In this document: one piece after another, positions 42,262 to 50,802 of the stretch
How the letters are laid out: each line of letters starts with the position of its first letter
How positions within the stretch are numbered: position 1 is the first letter of the stretch
Source of the DNA: Comamonas kerstersii
GTDB taxonomy: Bacteria; Pseudomonadota; Gammaproteobacteria; Burkholderiales; Burkholderiaceae_C
Assembly (NCBI RefSeq): GCF_008801935.1
Contig: NZ_VZOT01000016.1
Location: 1 to 63,623, forward strand
Length of the DNA: 63,623 nt
Direction: 5' to 3'
Notes under the pieces: generated by a model
Told to the model about the DNA's origin: nothing
The model's database searches: none
The model's input: only the letters and a program-made list of their open reading frames with translations
Made by a program: the position numbers and the translations under genes

Positions 42262-43338
42262 TTACTCTTTAAATAAGAGCAGTACACGCAGGCCCCGCCC
42301 CGCTAATCCGGCAGAAAAACTCAATTGCGCCGCATGCGCCTGTGCGATTTCCTGCACGATGGCCAGCCCCAGCCCGGAGCCATCCGCCGTAGACCCTGCC
42401 ACTCTATAAAAACGCTGTGTCAGGCGTGTGTACTCACCCACGGGCACCCCGGGGCCATCGTCTTCCACCTCCACGTAGACCCGCGATTGTCCCCCTTCCG
42501 CATGACGACGGCCACAGCGCAAAGTCACTTGACCACCATACTGGGAATACTTGATGGCGTTGTCCAGAATGTTGCCAAGCATTTCACGCAGCAGCCACTC
42601 ATGGCCAGAGACATGGGCGGCCTCGGCCTCTAGCCCCAGATCAATCTCTTTGGCAATCGCGCTGTCCAGAAATGACTCAAACAAAGCCTCGCACAGGCTT
42701 TTGATATCCACGCGCTCCATCGCCGTGCCCTGCTTGAGGCCGCTGTCCACGCGCGACAGCGCCAGCAGCTGGTTCGCCAGCTGTGTGGTGCGGCGCGATG
42801 CATGGCGCAGGCGCTCCACCTGCTCACAAGGCAGCACAATGCTTTGCTCGGGCGCAGCCCTGGCCATGAGCGCCCAGGCCTCGACCTGGGACTGCAGCGC
42901 CGCCAGCGGTGTACGCAGCTGGTGCGCGGCATCCGCCACAAAGCGCTGCTGTGCATCGGTAGACGCACGCTGACGCTCCAGCAGGCGGTTGAGCGCATGT
43001 ACCATACTGCGCACCTCAGGGGCATCCGTGGCCTGCAGCTCCACAGGCCGCAAATCCAGCGGCGCGCGCTCCTGCGTCAGCTGGGCCAGTGCGGCCCACG
43101 GCTGCAGCACCTTGCGCAGCCACAGCCATGTCACGCCCAGACACACCAACAGCATCAGCACCAATACCAGGCCAGGCACTGCCAGCGCAGACCATCCAGC
43201 CAGCGGCTCACTCTGCTGCTGGGCCAACTGCTGGGCCAGTCGCCAGCCCAACCAGACGGCGGCAGCCAGCAAGGCCAGCACTGGCACAGTCAGCCAGCAC
43301 AGCAGCTGCAACCAGCGCTTGTGCGTGCTCAGGCGCAT
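42262..43338 (-). CDS. Sensor histidine kinase (QseC/TctE-like)
   Basis: A 358-residue membrane kinase. Two transmembrane segments (about 12-32 and 50-75) leave only a very short periplasmic loop, so it may sense within the membrane or the cytoplasm. The phosphorylated histidine is His139 in DAAHQLRTPLAAL; the N box is NILDNAIKYS and the G2 box GSGLGLAIVQEIA. It works with the response regulator encoded 116 bases upstream, the gap being filled by a full inverted repeat. Confidence 0.92.
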   Translation of the reverse strand: MRLSTHKRWLQLLCWLTVPVLALLAAAVWLGWRLAQQLAQQQSEPLAGWSALAVPGLVLVLMLLVCLGVTWLWLRKVLQPWAALAQLTQERAPLDLRPVELQATDAPEVRSMVHALNRLLERQRASTDAQQRFVADAAHQLRTPLAALQSQVEAWALMARAAPEQSIVLPCEQVERLRHASRRTTQLANQLLALSRVDSGLKQGTAMERVDIKSLCEALFESFLDSAIAKEIDLGLEAEAAHVSGHEWLLREMLGNILDNAIKYSQYGGQVTLRCGRRHAEGGQSRVYVEVEDDGPGVPVGEYTRLTQRFYRVAGSTADGSGLGLAIVQEIAQAHAAQLSFSAGLAGRGLRVLLLFKE

Positions 43339-43359
43339 GGGCTGAACCTCAAAAACAAT

Positions 43360-43435
43360 AGCTGCCAGCGCTTGTCAAATCTCGTATTCAGCATGAAAAG
43401 TATTTGAAAAGCTTGATTGATCAGCGCTGGCAGCT
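43360..43435. repeat. Inverted repeat of the AGCTGCCAGCGCT family between regulator and kinase
   Basis: Perfect 13-base arms AGCTGCCAGCGCT (43360-43372) and AGCGCTGGCAGCT (43423-43435) with a 50-base loop containing TATTTGAAAAGCTTGAT. The arms, spacing and some loop sequence resemble the copy at 8235-8315. It occupies the gap between the two genes of a two-component system that usually overlap or abut. Confidence 0.88.
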
Positions 43436-43454
43436 ACTTTTTTCATACAACGCC

Positions 43455-44180
43455 TCAGACAGTGGCGACTGCTTCGGCCTGAATCACATCCAGCCGGTAG
43501 CCAAAGCCCCGGATGGAGCGCAAGGCCACGCCATACGGCTCCAGCTTGGCGCGCAGGCGCGAGACGTAGACCTCTACGGCATTGGGCGTGATTTCCTTGT
43601 CCCAGCCCGTGAGCGCCTGCAGCAGCTTGTCCTTGCTGGCAGGCTTGGGCGCGTGGATCATCAGATACTCCAGCACCGTCCACTCACGTGGGCCCAAATC
43701 AATGGTCTGGAACTCCCCCACGCCCTCCTGCCCGCCCAGCCACGCGCCGGCGCTGCGTGCTGCCGTATCCAGCGTCAAGGGGCCAAAGTGCAGCACCGCG
43801 CTGTTGGCAGCCTGAGAGCGACGCAGCAGCGCACGCAAGCGCGCCAGCAGCTCAGGCAATTCATAGGGCTTGACCATGTAGTCGTCCGCGCCCAGATCCA
43901 GCCCCCGCACACGGTCATGCAGCGCATCGCGCGCTGTCAGGATCAGCACCGGCATGCTGGCACAGTCCATGCCCTTGCCGCGCATGCGGTGCAGCAGCTC
44001 CAGCCCGTCCATGCCTGTCAGGCCAATATCCAGAATGGCAATATCAAACGACTCACTGGACAGCGCCTCCAGCGCACGCTCTGCGCTGCTGACCCAGTCC
44101 ACCGCATAGCCCGCATCGGTCAGCCCCAGCTTGATGCCGCTGGCCACCATCAAATCATCTTCTACCAACAAAAGGCGCAT
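43455..44180 (-). CDS. OmpR-family response regulator (QseB/TctD-like)
   Basis: A 241-residue response regulator. The receiver domain has the acidic pair (VEDD, residues 7-9), phosphoacceptor Asp51 (AILDIGLTGMDG), Thr82 and Lys104 (YMVKPYELPE). The C-terminal winged helix is recognisable from LGPREWTVLEYLMIHA and NAVEVYVSRLRAKLEPYGV. It is upstream of the kinase gene and preceded by the long repeat array, so its promoter lies within 44181-44346. Confidence 0.94.
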   Translation of the reverse strand: MRLLLVEDDLMVASGIKLGLTDAGYAVDWVSSAERALEALSSESFDIAILDIGLTGMDGLELLHRMRGKGMDCASMPVLILTARDALHDRVRGLDLGADDYMVKPYELPELLARLRALLRRSQAANSAVLHFGPLTLDTAARSAGAWLGGQEGVGEFQTIDLGPREWTVLEYLMIHAPKPASKDKLLQALTGWDKEITPNAVEVYVSRLRAKLEPYGVALRSIRGFGYRLDVIQAEAVATV

Positions 44181-44346
44181 GACTGTCTCCTCCCCTTTTT
44201 TGGATGTGCATGCTTTGTTTGCGCTGGTACAGATCTACCGTAGCTGGCGGTGCAATCCCCCAGCAGGTTTTTTGTCGTTATTGATCTGCAGTGAAATCCA
44301 GCACCCGATTTTGCATGCTTTGGCCGATAAGAAAGAGAAAAAGCTG

Positions 44347-45037
44347 GCCCCCCCCTCACCCCCGCCCTCTCCCACAAGTGGGAGAGGGAGTGAAGGCCAT
44401 CCCCTCTCCCGTTTACGGGAGAGGGTCAGGGTGAGGGTGCTCCTTCCACCAGCCCACCTTTGTTCCGCCCCCTCTGGCCTTCTCTCCTTCCCCCTCTGGG
44501 GGAAGGCAGGGATGGGGGCCGGGCACGGCCCTGAATATGAGCAGGTGAAGTAGCAAATGCCAGGTTGGCCCCCACCCTCACCCTCCCCCAGCGGGGGAGG
44601 GAAAGAATCACCCTCACCCCTGCCCTCTCCCACAAGTGGGAGAAGGAGTACACACAGGCGATGGTCAGGCAGGTAGTAGGGATGCATTGGGTTGCCCCAC
44701 ACCCTCACCCAGCGGGGGAGGGATTTCTTGTTCCCTCTCCCGTTTACGGGAGAGGGTCAGGGTGAGGGTGCTCCTTCCACCAGCCCACCTTTGTTCCGCC
44801 CCCTCTGGTCTTCTCTCCTTCCCCCGCTGGGGGAAGGCAGGGATGGGGGCCGGGCACGACCCTGAATATGAGCAGGTGAAGTAGCAAATGCCAGGTTGGC
44901 CCCCACCCTCACCCTCCCCCAGCGGGGGAGGGAAAGAATCACCCTCCCCCTGCCCTCTCCCACAAGTGGGAGAGGGAGTGCATGCACCAAAGAAAAAATA
45001 CCCTCTCCCGTTTACGGGAGAGGGTCAGGGTGAGGGT
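44347..45037. repeat. Large array of GC-rich REP-like palindromes
   Basis: Nearly 700 bases without a gene. Hairpins of four types alternate: CTCCCACAAGTGGGAG, CTCCCGTTTACGGGAG, CCTTCCCCC-N3-GGGGGAAGG and CTCCCCCAGCGGGGGAG, each with a CCCTCACCC or GGGTGAGGG tail. A block of about 245 bases is present twice with an offset of 331 (44402-44650 and 44733-44980), including the locus-specific spacer (GAATATGAGCAGGTGAAG). Short open frames in it are translations of the repeat. Confidence 0.9.
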
Positions 45038-45048
45038 AAATCGCTCGC

Positions 45049-45945
45049 TCAGTGGCTACGAATCATGGTGCCGTAGGCCTGGTCCGTCAGAATCTCCAGC
45101 AGCATGGAGTGCGGCACACGGCCATCGATGATATGCACGGCATTCACACCCGCCTTGGCCGCATCCAGCGCGCCGCTGATCTTGGGCAGCATGCCGCCAG
45201 AGATCGTGCCATCCGCAAACAGGCCATCAATCTCACGCGCGGTCAGATCGGTCAGCAGCTCACCAGACTTGTTCAGCACGCCGGGCGTATTCGTCAGCAG
45301 CACCAGTTTCTCTGCCTGCAGCACGGTCGCCAGCTTGCTGGCCACCACGTCGGCATTGATGTTGTAGCTCTCGTTTTCTTCGCCAAAGCCGATGGGGCTG
45401 ATCACAGGAATGAAAGCATCGTCCTGTAGTGCTTTCACCACACTGGGGTCAATCGACACAATATCGCCCACCTGGCCCACATCGTGCTCAATGCTGGGGT
45501 CTTTGTTGTCCAGCATCTTCAGCTTCTTGGCACGAATCAAACCACCATCACGCCCCGTCAGGCCCACGGCCTTGCCACCTGCCTGATGGATCAGGCCCAC
45601 GATGTCCTGCTGCACCTCACCAGCCAGCACCCACTCCACCACTTCCATGGTCTCGGCATCCGTCACACGCATGCCCTGGATGAACTCACCCTTCTTGCCC
45701 AGTCGGTTCAGTGCAGTCTCAATCTGCGGCCCCCCGCCATGCACCACCACCGGGTTAATCCCCACCAGTTTCAGCAACACCACGTCTTCGGCAAAGTCTG
45801 CCTGCAGCGCAGGGTCGGTCATGGCATTGCCGCCATACTTGATCACCATGGTCTTGCCATGGAACTTGCGGATGTAAGGCAGCGCCTGCGCCAGAATTTC
45901 TGCTTTGTCGCGGGGGGTGATGTGGGAAAGGGTTGTCATGGTCAT
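45049..45945 (-). CDS. argB: Acetylglutamate kinase
   Basis: A 298-residue acetylglutamate kinase, the second step of arginine synthesis. Motifs are [15 protein letters not shown] (the ATP-binding lysine and glycines), [16 protein letters not shown] and [19 protein letters not shown]. The N-terminal helical extension of about 20 residues is of the kind that permits arginine-sensitive hexamers. It is divergent from the polysaccharide initiator gene with 88 bases between starts. Confidence 0.98.
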   Translation of the reverse strand: MTMTTLSHITPRDKAEILAQALPYIRKFHGKTMVIKYGGNAMTDPALQADFAEDVVLLKLVGINPVVVHGGGPQIETALNRLGKKGEFIQGMRVTDAETMEVVEWVLAGEVQQDIVGLIHQAGGKAVGLTGRDGGLIRAKKLKMLDNKDPSIEHDVGQVGDIVSIDPSVVKALQDDAFIPVISPIGFGEENESYNINADVVASKLATVLQAEKLVLLTNTPGVLNKSGELLTDLTAREIDGLFADGTISGGMLPKISGALDAAKAGVNAVHIIDGRVPHSMLLEILTDQAYGTMIRSH

Positions 45946-46033
45946 CTACCAGCAGTACATGGGACAATAAGGTCAAACAAACTTCGCATTGTGCCCCAGT
46001 CCACGCTGGCGGCACACATAGCCACGCCCCCAC

Positions 46034-47143
46034 ATGTTTTTCAGTCACTTTTCCCCGCTAGAGCTGGCTCGGCTTGATGCCCTCATCGCCGCTATAGCAT
46101 CTTTGCTCACCTGCCTGTTCCTCGTAGGCACCAAGAAGTGGCATGGTGCCTTCTCCATGGACTCCAGCACCGGCGTGCAAAAGTTCCACACCGCTCCCAC
46201 CCCGCGCATTGCAGGCATTGCTCTGGTCGTGGGTGTGCTGGCAGGCTATGCCTTCTCCAGCCACAGCCCAGCCGCTGCAGAAAAGCGTCAAATCCTTAGT
46301 GCTATTTTGATGGCAGGCATGCCCGCCTTTATCTTTGGCCTGCTGGAAGACATCACCAAAAAAGTCTCGGTCAAAACCCGCCTGCTCGCCACCATGGCCT
46401 CTGGCCTGCTGGGCTGGGGCATTACAGGCGTGTCGCTCACCAGCGTAGATATCTGGGGTGTGGACTGGCTGCTGGGTTTTACTGCTGTGTCTGTGCTGTT
46501 TACCGCCTTTGCCGTTGGCGGTGTAGCCAATGCCATCAATATCATTGATGGTTTTAATGGTCTGACTGCAGGCGTTGCCCTCATCATGCTCGCAGCCTTT
46601 GGCCTTATTGCACGTGAAGTAGGCGATATTCCCCTGGCCTTTGCCTGCCTGATTATCGCAGGCGCTGTACTAGGCTTTTTTCTGGTGAACTGGCCCTTCG
46701 GAAAAATTTTCCTCGGCGATGGGGGGGCATATTTCCTGGGCTTTACCTTGGCATGGATTGCCATTTTGCTGCCTCAACGCAATGCACAGGTGTCGCCTTG
46801 GGCCAGTTTGCTGATTTGTTCGTATCCTATTATTGAAGTTGGCTTTAGCTTTGTACGCAAATCACTGCGAGAAGGCTACCACCCCAGCCAACCTGATGGA
46901 GTACACCTGCATATGCTGGCCAACAAACGCTGGGCTCGCAAGATTTATGGTGAATTTTCACAAACACTGCAAAACGGCCTGACTTCGCCCTTTTTATGGC
47001 TGTATGCAGCCCTTCCTTGTGCTGCAGCGGTTTTTAGCTATCAGTACACATGGCTGTGTGCTGTGCTGCTGGTTGCTAGCATTTTGGTGTATCTGGCTAT
47101 GTATAGTAAGTTGGCTTTTTTTAGCTGGGTGCCAAAGAAATGA
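46034..47143 (+). CDS. Polyprenyl-phosphate sugar-1-phosphate transferase (WecA/WbpL-like)
   Basis: A 369-residue membrane enzyme of the WecA/MraY superfamily that starts O-antigen units by moving a HexNAc-1-phosphate to undecaprenyl phosphate. About 10-11 membrane segments carry the family motifs: LLEDITKK (Asp106), ANAINIIDGFNGL (Asp172), IFLGDGGAYFLGF (Asp229) and the histidine box DGVHLHML (291-295). Its last codons overlap the next gene (ATGA). Sugar specificity, for example GlcNAc or FucNAc, cannot be read directly. Confidence 0.92.
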   Translation: MFFSHFSPLELARLDALIAAIASLLTCLFLVGTKKWHGAFSMDSSTGVQKFHTAPTPRIAGIALVVGVLAGYAFSSHSPAAAEKRQILSAILMAGMPAFIFGLLEDITKKVSVKTRLLATMASGLLGWGITGVSLTSVDIWGVDWLLGFTAVSVLFTAFAVGGVANAINIIDGFNGLTAGVALIMLAAFGLIAREVGDIPLAFACLIIAGAVLGFFLVNWPFGKIFLGDGGAYFLGFTLAWIAILLPQRNAQVSPWASLLICSYPIIEVGFSFVRKSLREGYHPSQPDGVHLHMLANKRWARKIYGEFSQTLQNGLTSPFLWLYAALPCAAAVFSYQYTWLCAVLLVASILVYLAMYSKLAFFSWVPKK

Positions 47144-48276
47144 AAATTTGTCTGATCGGTACTGTAGCCAGCAGTACGTTGAACTTTAGAAAAACATTTA
47201 TTGAACTCCTGATCCAAGAAGGTCATGAGGTATATGTCTTTGCCACAGATTACAGCAAAAAAACTTCTGCAGCCATTACAGCGCTAGGTGCTGAGCCTGT
47301 CAGCTACCAGCTCAATCGAGGCGGGCTAAACCCTTTTGCTGATATAAAAAGCACTATACAACTCAAAAACAAAATCAAGGCAATTTCTCCTGATATTGTT
47401 TTTTCTTATTTTGCAAAACCTGTCATTTTTGGCACACTTGCTGCAAAACTTGCCAAAGTACCACGCATTGTCGGTATGCTGGAAGGCTTGGGCTATGCCT
47501 TTACCCCAGAGCCACCGCACAAAAAAGAAAGCTTCAAGAAAAAACTGGTTCGAGCGGTACAGATTTTCTTGTACAAGATATCTTTCAGATATCTGGATAG
47601 AATTATTTTCCTCAACCCAGATGACCCTGTTGACCTGCTTGAAAAGCACAAAATTAAAGTCAAAGATGTGCAAATTCTGGGTGGCATTGGTGTTGACCTT
47701 GAAAAATTCAAACCCACCCCACCCTCACTCAACCCCATACGTTTCTTGTTTATAGGTCGCCTGCTTGCAGAAAAAGGGATTTTTGAATTTCTTAAAGCCG
47801 CTGAAATTGTCAAAAAACAGCATCCAGAAGTTGAATTTATTGTCTTGGGTGCCATTGACAAAGACAACCCCAGCAGCCTTTCACAAAGTGATCTGGACTA
47901 CTATAAACAAGCCAATATCATCATCCACCCTGGCCATGTTGACAATGTGCAGGCGTGGATTGAAAAGTCCAGTGTTTTTGTCTTACCTTCATACTACCGT
48001 GAAGGTGTTCCTTGCAGTACGCAAGAGGCTATGGCATGTGGGAGAGCGGTGATTACTACGGATGTTGCCGGATGCAGGGAAACTATAATAAATAATTTCA
48101 ATGGATTATTAACACCCACAAACAACCATCAACTATTAATAGGGAATTTTCTATTTTTTATCGAAAATAAAGAAAAAATTATACAATTCGGAGATAAAAG
48201 CAGAATACTTTGCTCAAAAAATTTCGATAGCAAAAAACAAAATCAAAAACTAAAAGAAATCATCCTTTATGAATAA
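47140..48276 (+). CDS. Glycosyltransferase family 4
   Basis: A 378-residue GT-B transferase. The N-terminal half starts MKICLIGTVASSTLNFRKTF, and the donor-binding half has FLFIGRLLAEKGIFEFLKAA and the E-x7-E region YREGVPCSTQEAMACGRAVI. It resembles N-acetylgalactosaminyl or fucosyl-type transferases that add the second sugar to the lipid carrier (PglA/WbpH-like). GC content falls markedly through this gene compared with argB. It overlaps its neighbours by four and eight bases. Confidence 0.9.
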   Translation: MKICLIGTVASSTLNFRKTFIELLIQEGHEVYVFATDYSKKTSAAITALGAEPVSYQLNRGGLNPFADIKSTIQLKNKIKAISPDIVFSYFAKPVIFGTLAAKLAKVPRIVGMLEGLGYAFTPEPPHKKESFKKKLVRAVQIFLYKISFRYLDRIIFLNPDDPVDLLEKHKIKVKDVQILGGIGVDLEKFKPTPPSLNPIRFLFIGRLLAEKGIFEFLKAAEIVKKQHPEVEFIVLGAIDKDNPSSLSQSDLDYYKQANIIIHPGHVDNVQAWIEKSSVFVLPSYYREGVPCSTQEAMACGRAVITTDVAGCRETIINNFNGLLTPTNNHQLLIGNFLFFIENKEKIIQFGDKSRILCSKNFDSKKQNQKLKEIILYE

Positions 48277-49054
48277 TCAAATATCCGTAATAGTACCCTG
48301 CTTTAATAATGAAAAAACCATTAATAGAGCAATTCAATCCATTTTAAATCAAAGCGTTAAACCAAAAGAAATAATAATTATTGATGACAAAAGCAAGGAC
48401 AAAACAATTGAAAATGTAAAAAAAATTCAAGAAGAAAATAATTCACAAAAAATAACATTGATTGAATTAAAAGAAAATTACGGCGCAGCCAACGCGAGAA
48501 ATATTGGCTGGGATCACGCAAAGACAAATTATATAGCATTTTTAGATGCTGATGATACCTGGCATCATAGAAAAATTGAATTACAATTATCTTTTATGTT
48601 AAATAACCCCCATGCCGATCTATCAGGGCATGCAATGGAGCTGTACTCAGAGAAAAAAATAATTAATCACAAAGAAGTTTTTTTTAGAAAAATTTCCAAA
48701 ACACATCTTCTTTTAAAGAATAAATTTCCAACACCATCAGTAATGCTAAAAAGAAGCATTCCAATAAGATTTAAAAAAAATCAGCGTTATTCTGAAGATT
48801 ACTTACTATGGCTTCAAATTATTCACAATAACTATCAATGTTATTTTTGCAACCAAATTTTAGCTTTTGTTCACAAACCATTTTACGGAAGCGGCGGCCT
48901 TAGCGCCAATTTATCTGAGATGCAAAAACATGAAATTGGAAATTATAAGTCATTGCTTAACGAAAAATTCATCTCTACACCTACTTTTATATTAGCATCA
49001 ACTCTATCTTACCTAAAGTACACAAAAAGGTTAATTTTAAACTCAACTAAATAA
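48269..49054 (+). CDS. Glycosyltransferase family 2
   Basis: A 261-residue GT-A transferase. It starts MNNQISVIVPCFNNEKTINR, has IIIIDDKSKDKT and the metal-binding AFLDADDTWH motif (DxD). The later part is rich in asparagine and lysine, consistent with the strongly AT-rich DNA. It overlaps the preceding gene by eight bases and probably adds one sugar of the O-unit; donor and linkage are unknown. Confidence 0.9.
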   Translation: MNNQISVIVPCFNNEKTINRAIQSILNQSVKPKEIIIIDDKSKDKTIENVKKIQEENNSQKITLIELKENYGAANARNIGWDHAKTNYIAFLDADDTWHHRKIELQLSFMLNNPHADLSGHAMELYSEKKIINHKEVFFRKISKTHLLLKNKFPTPSVMLKRSIPIRFKKNQRYSEDYLLWLQIIHNNYQCYFCNQILAFVHKPFYGSGGLSANLSEMQKHEIGNYKSLLNEKFISTPTFILASTLSYLKYTKRLILNSTK

Positions 49055-49124
49055 AATCTTCAAAAATTATCATATCGACAAAACAATCAGTAATTCAAAA
49101 TAATATTTAAAAAAATACAAAAAA

Positions 49125-49168
49125 ATAGCAGCAAAATAGCAGCAAAATATCAGCAAAATATCAGCAAA
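49125..49168. repeat. Four 11-bp tandem repeats upstream of wzy
   Basis: ATAGCAGCAAA occurs twice, followed by ATATCAGCAAA twice, in the 137-base gap between the GT2 gene and the Wzy-type gene. The last unit ends 23 bases before the start codon. Slippage could alter the spacing upstream of the gene. Confidence 0.85.
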
Positions 49169-49191
49169 ATAAATTAAACACTGCAATTAAA

Positions 49192-50229
49192 ATGTTACCC
49201 TATATAGTTTCATATTTATCCTCTTTACTTTACATCTTCTTCCAAGGGAGAAAAAAATCAAAACTAATATTCTTTTTCTGCTTATTCCCAGCATTTTTTA
49301 TTTCAACACTCAGAGGATACGTAGGAACAGACACGCACGCATACAACTCTATTATTTCAAAAATAATAGAATATGACCTAAGACTAGAATCGATCAATAT
49401 TGAGCCCATTTTCTACATAACCGCAAAGCTATTAGGCTTTCTTTCACCAACCCCCCATTCAACGCTATTAGCTTTAACTGCATTTTATTGCTTTTTATAC
49501 TACAAAGCATTTTCAAAAAATTTCACCAATAGACTCATTTCTTGCACTTTAATTTTCCCATTATTTTTTTTTGACAGCGCTATGAATGGCATTAGATACG
49601 GAATATCTTTTTGCCTGATAAAAATAGCGATCGACTTTTTTATTCAAAGAAGTTTTTTAAAGTTCACAATATTTTTTATACTGTCTATTGGTTTTCACAT
49701 TAGCAGCATATTAATACTTATAATAATATTGACTAAAAAATTAAACTTCAGAGGATTTTTTGCAATCGCCTTTATATCCACAATATTTTTAGGATTATCA
49801 TCAAATCATTTACTTGAAAAATTCAATCTATACTCAGAATATGAGTCACCAAATTCTATATCTGGACTATCACTAGTTTTAATCGGATTAATTCTATCGT
49901 CTCATTCTATAATATTCCTCAGAAAATCATTATTTTTCTCTTGGCCTCAGATTTTTACATCTTCTTTATTTTTATTTTGTTTTTATTATTTATCTTTATA
50001 TAGTTACGCAGGCCTCAGACTAATGCAAATTGTCGTATGGACACAAATTATATTAATAATATATTGCTACCCTGATTCAACAAGTAAAAATTTACAAAAA
50101 TTTTTATTTTTAATTTTATCTTTAATATTTTTCATTATTAAATTTAGGCACTTTTATTTGGATAACACTGGATATAGTCCATTTAATCCTTTTCACTTTT
50201 TTTGGCAGTTAAACGGCGCTTTTTCGTAA
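49192..50229 (+). CDS. wzy: O-antigen polymerase, EpsG-like (Wzy candidate)
   Basis: A 345-residue integral membrane protein with about ten hydrophobic segments and very AT-rich DNA. The motif TLRGYVGTDTHAYNSI (about 39-54) followed by EPIFYI matches EpsG-family polymerases, where the RxxxGTD stretch is characteristic. In an O-antigen locus with a flippase and no ABC exporter this is the expected Wzy. Its last residues (QLNGAFS) are encoded close to insertion-sequence remnants, so the natural end may have been altered. The assignment is by topology and context. Confidence 0.8.
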   Translation: MLPYIVSYLSSLLYIFFQGRKKSKLIFFFCLFPAFFISTLRGYVGTDTHAYNSIISKIIEYDLRLESINIEPIFYITAKLLGFLSPTPHSTLLALTAFYCFLYYKAFSKNFTNRLISCTLIFPLFFFDSAMNGIRYGISFCLIKIAIDFFIQRSFLKFTIFFILSIGFHISSILILIIILTKKLNFRGFFAIAFISTIFLGLSSNHLLEKFNLYSEYESPNSISGLSLVLIGLILSSHSIIFLRKSLFFSWPQIFTSSLFLFCFYYLSLYSYAGLRLMQIVVWTQIILIIYCYPDSTSKNLQKFLFLILSLIFFIIKFRHFYLDNTGYSPFNPFHFFWQLNGAFS

Positions 50230-50802
50230 ATCAAATTTAAAACGGTAATCCCCTGTATCCCCCTGAGTCAGAATAGTTGTCGCTTCGATAGAAGTCGAAT
50301 GAACAGGGGCGAAACGAACAGAGGAACAAGTGGCGAGATACGGACAAGCATTCAAAGACAACGTGGTGGCAAAGTTACTGCCTCCCGAGAGTGCGGTACA
50401 TGTCAAGATAGTTGTCGCCTCATTTATGCCGCTAGACGTATTTTTTGCGTGATGCTTTCGATCCTTTCTGGCCCCCCCCTGAGTCAGAATAGTTGTCGCC
50501 TCGATAGAAATCGAATGAACAGGGGCGAAACGAACAGAGGAACAAGTGGCGAGATACGGACAAGCCTTCAAAGATAGCGTGGTGGCGAAGTTGCGGCCTC
50601 CCGAGAGTGCCTCCTTGCAGCAGGTGTCGTTGCAAACGGGTGTGAGTGAATCAACGTTGCCCCCCCCCCAAAACAGCGGCTTGCCATGGCAACATAGCTC
50701 TACTTCTCAGAGCGATGGTTTAAGGGGAGATTACCCACGCTTCAATTGTGCCCAATCGGAAGCAAGCACTTTGCAAATTTCAACAGACCCAAGTTCTGGA
50801 TT
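50230..50802. mobile_element. Decayed insertion-sequence ends between the convergent polysaccharide operons
   Basis: No intact gene. A segment starting TGAGTCAGAATAGTTGTCGC appears twice with an offset of 216 bases (50264-50394 and 50480-50610), and a shorter end-like piece (AAGATAGTTGTCGCCTC) lies near 50407. Each copy is followed by the start of a transposase-like frame. Runs of eight C (50472-50479) and ten C (50660-50669) border the second copy. The remaining 130 bases show no recognisable gene. Confidence 0.75.
50546..50660 (+). pseudogene. Transposase OrfA fragment
   Basis: From a GTG at 50546 the frame reads MARYGQAFKDSVVAKLRPPE and SLQQVSLQTGVSESTL, the helix-turn-helix start of an IS3-like OrfA, then enters a run of ten C and loses all similarity. 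The copy at 50330 has the same start (MARYGQAFKDNVVAKLLPPE) but ends after about 22 codons. Both are broken. The IS family is a guess from the N-terminal pattern. Confidence 0.65.

Noticed and set aside
44347..45037. Small open frames in the GC-rich arrays (peptides containing LSRLRERVRVRV or PLPLVGEGRGEG)
   Set aside because: They are translations of the palindromic repeats and recur wherever the repeat occurs, on either strand; no ribosome site or conserved protein.
45946..46033. JUMPstart/ops element in front of the O-antigen genes
   Set aside because: No GGCGGTAG core was seen in the 88-base gap before the initiator gene or before wzx.
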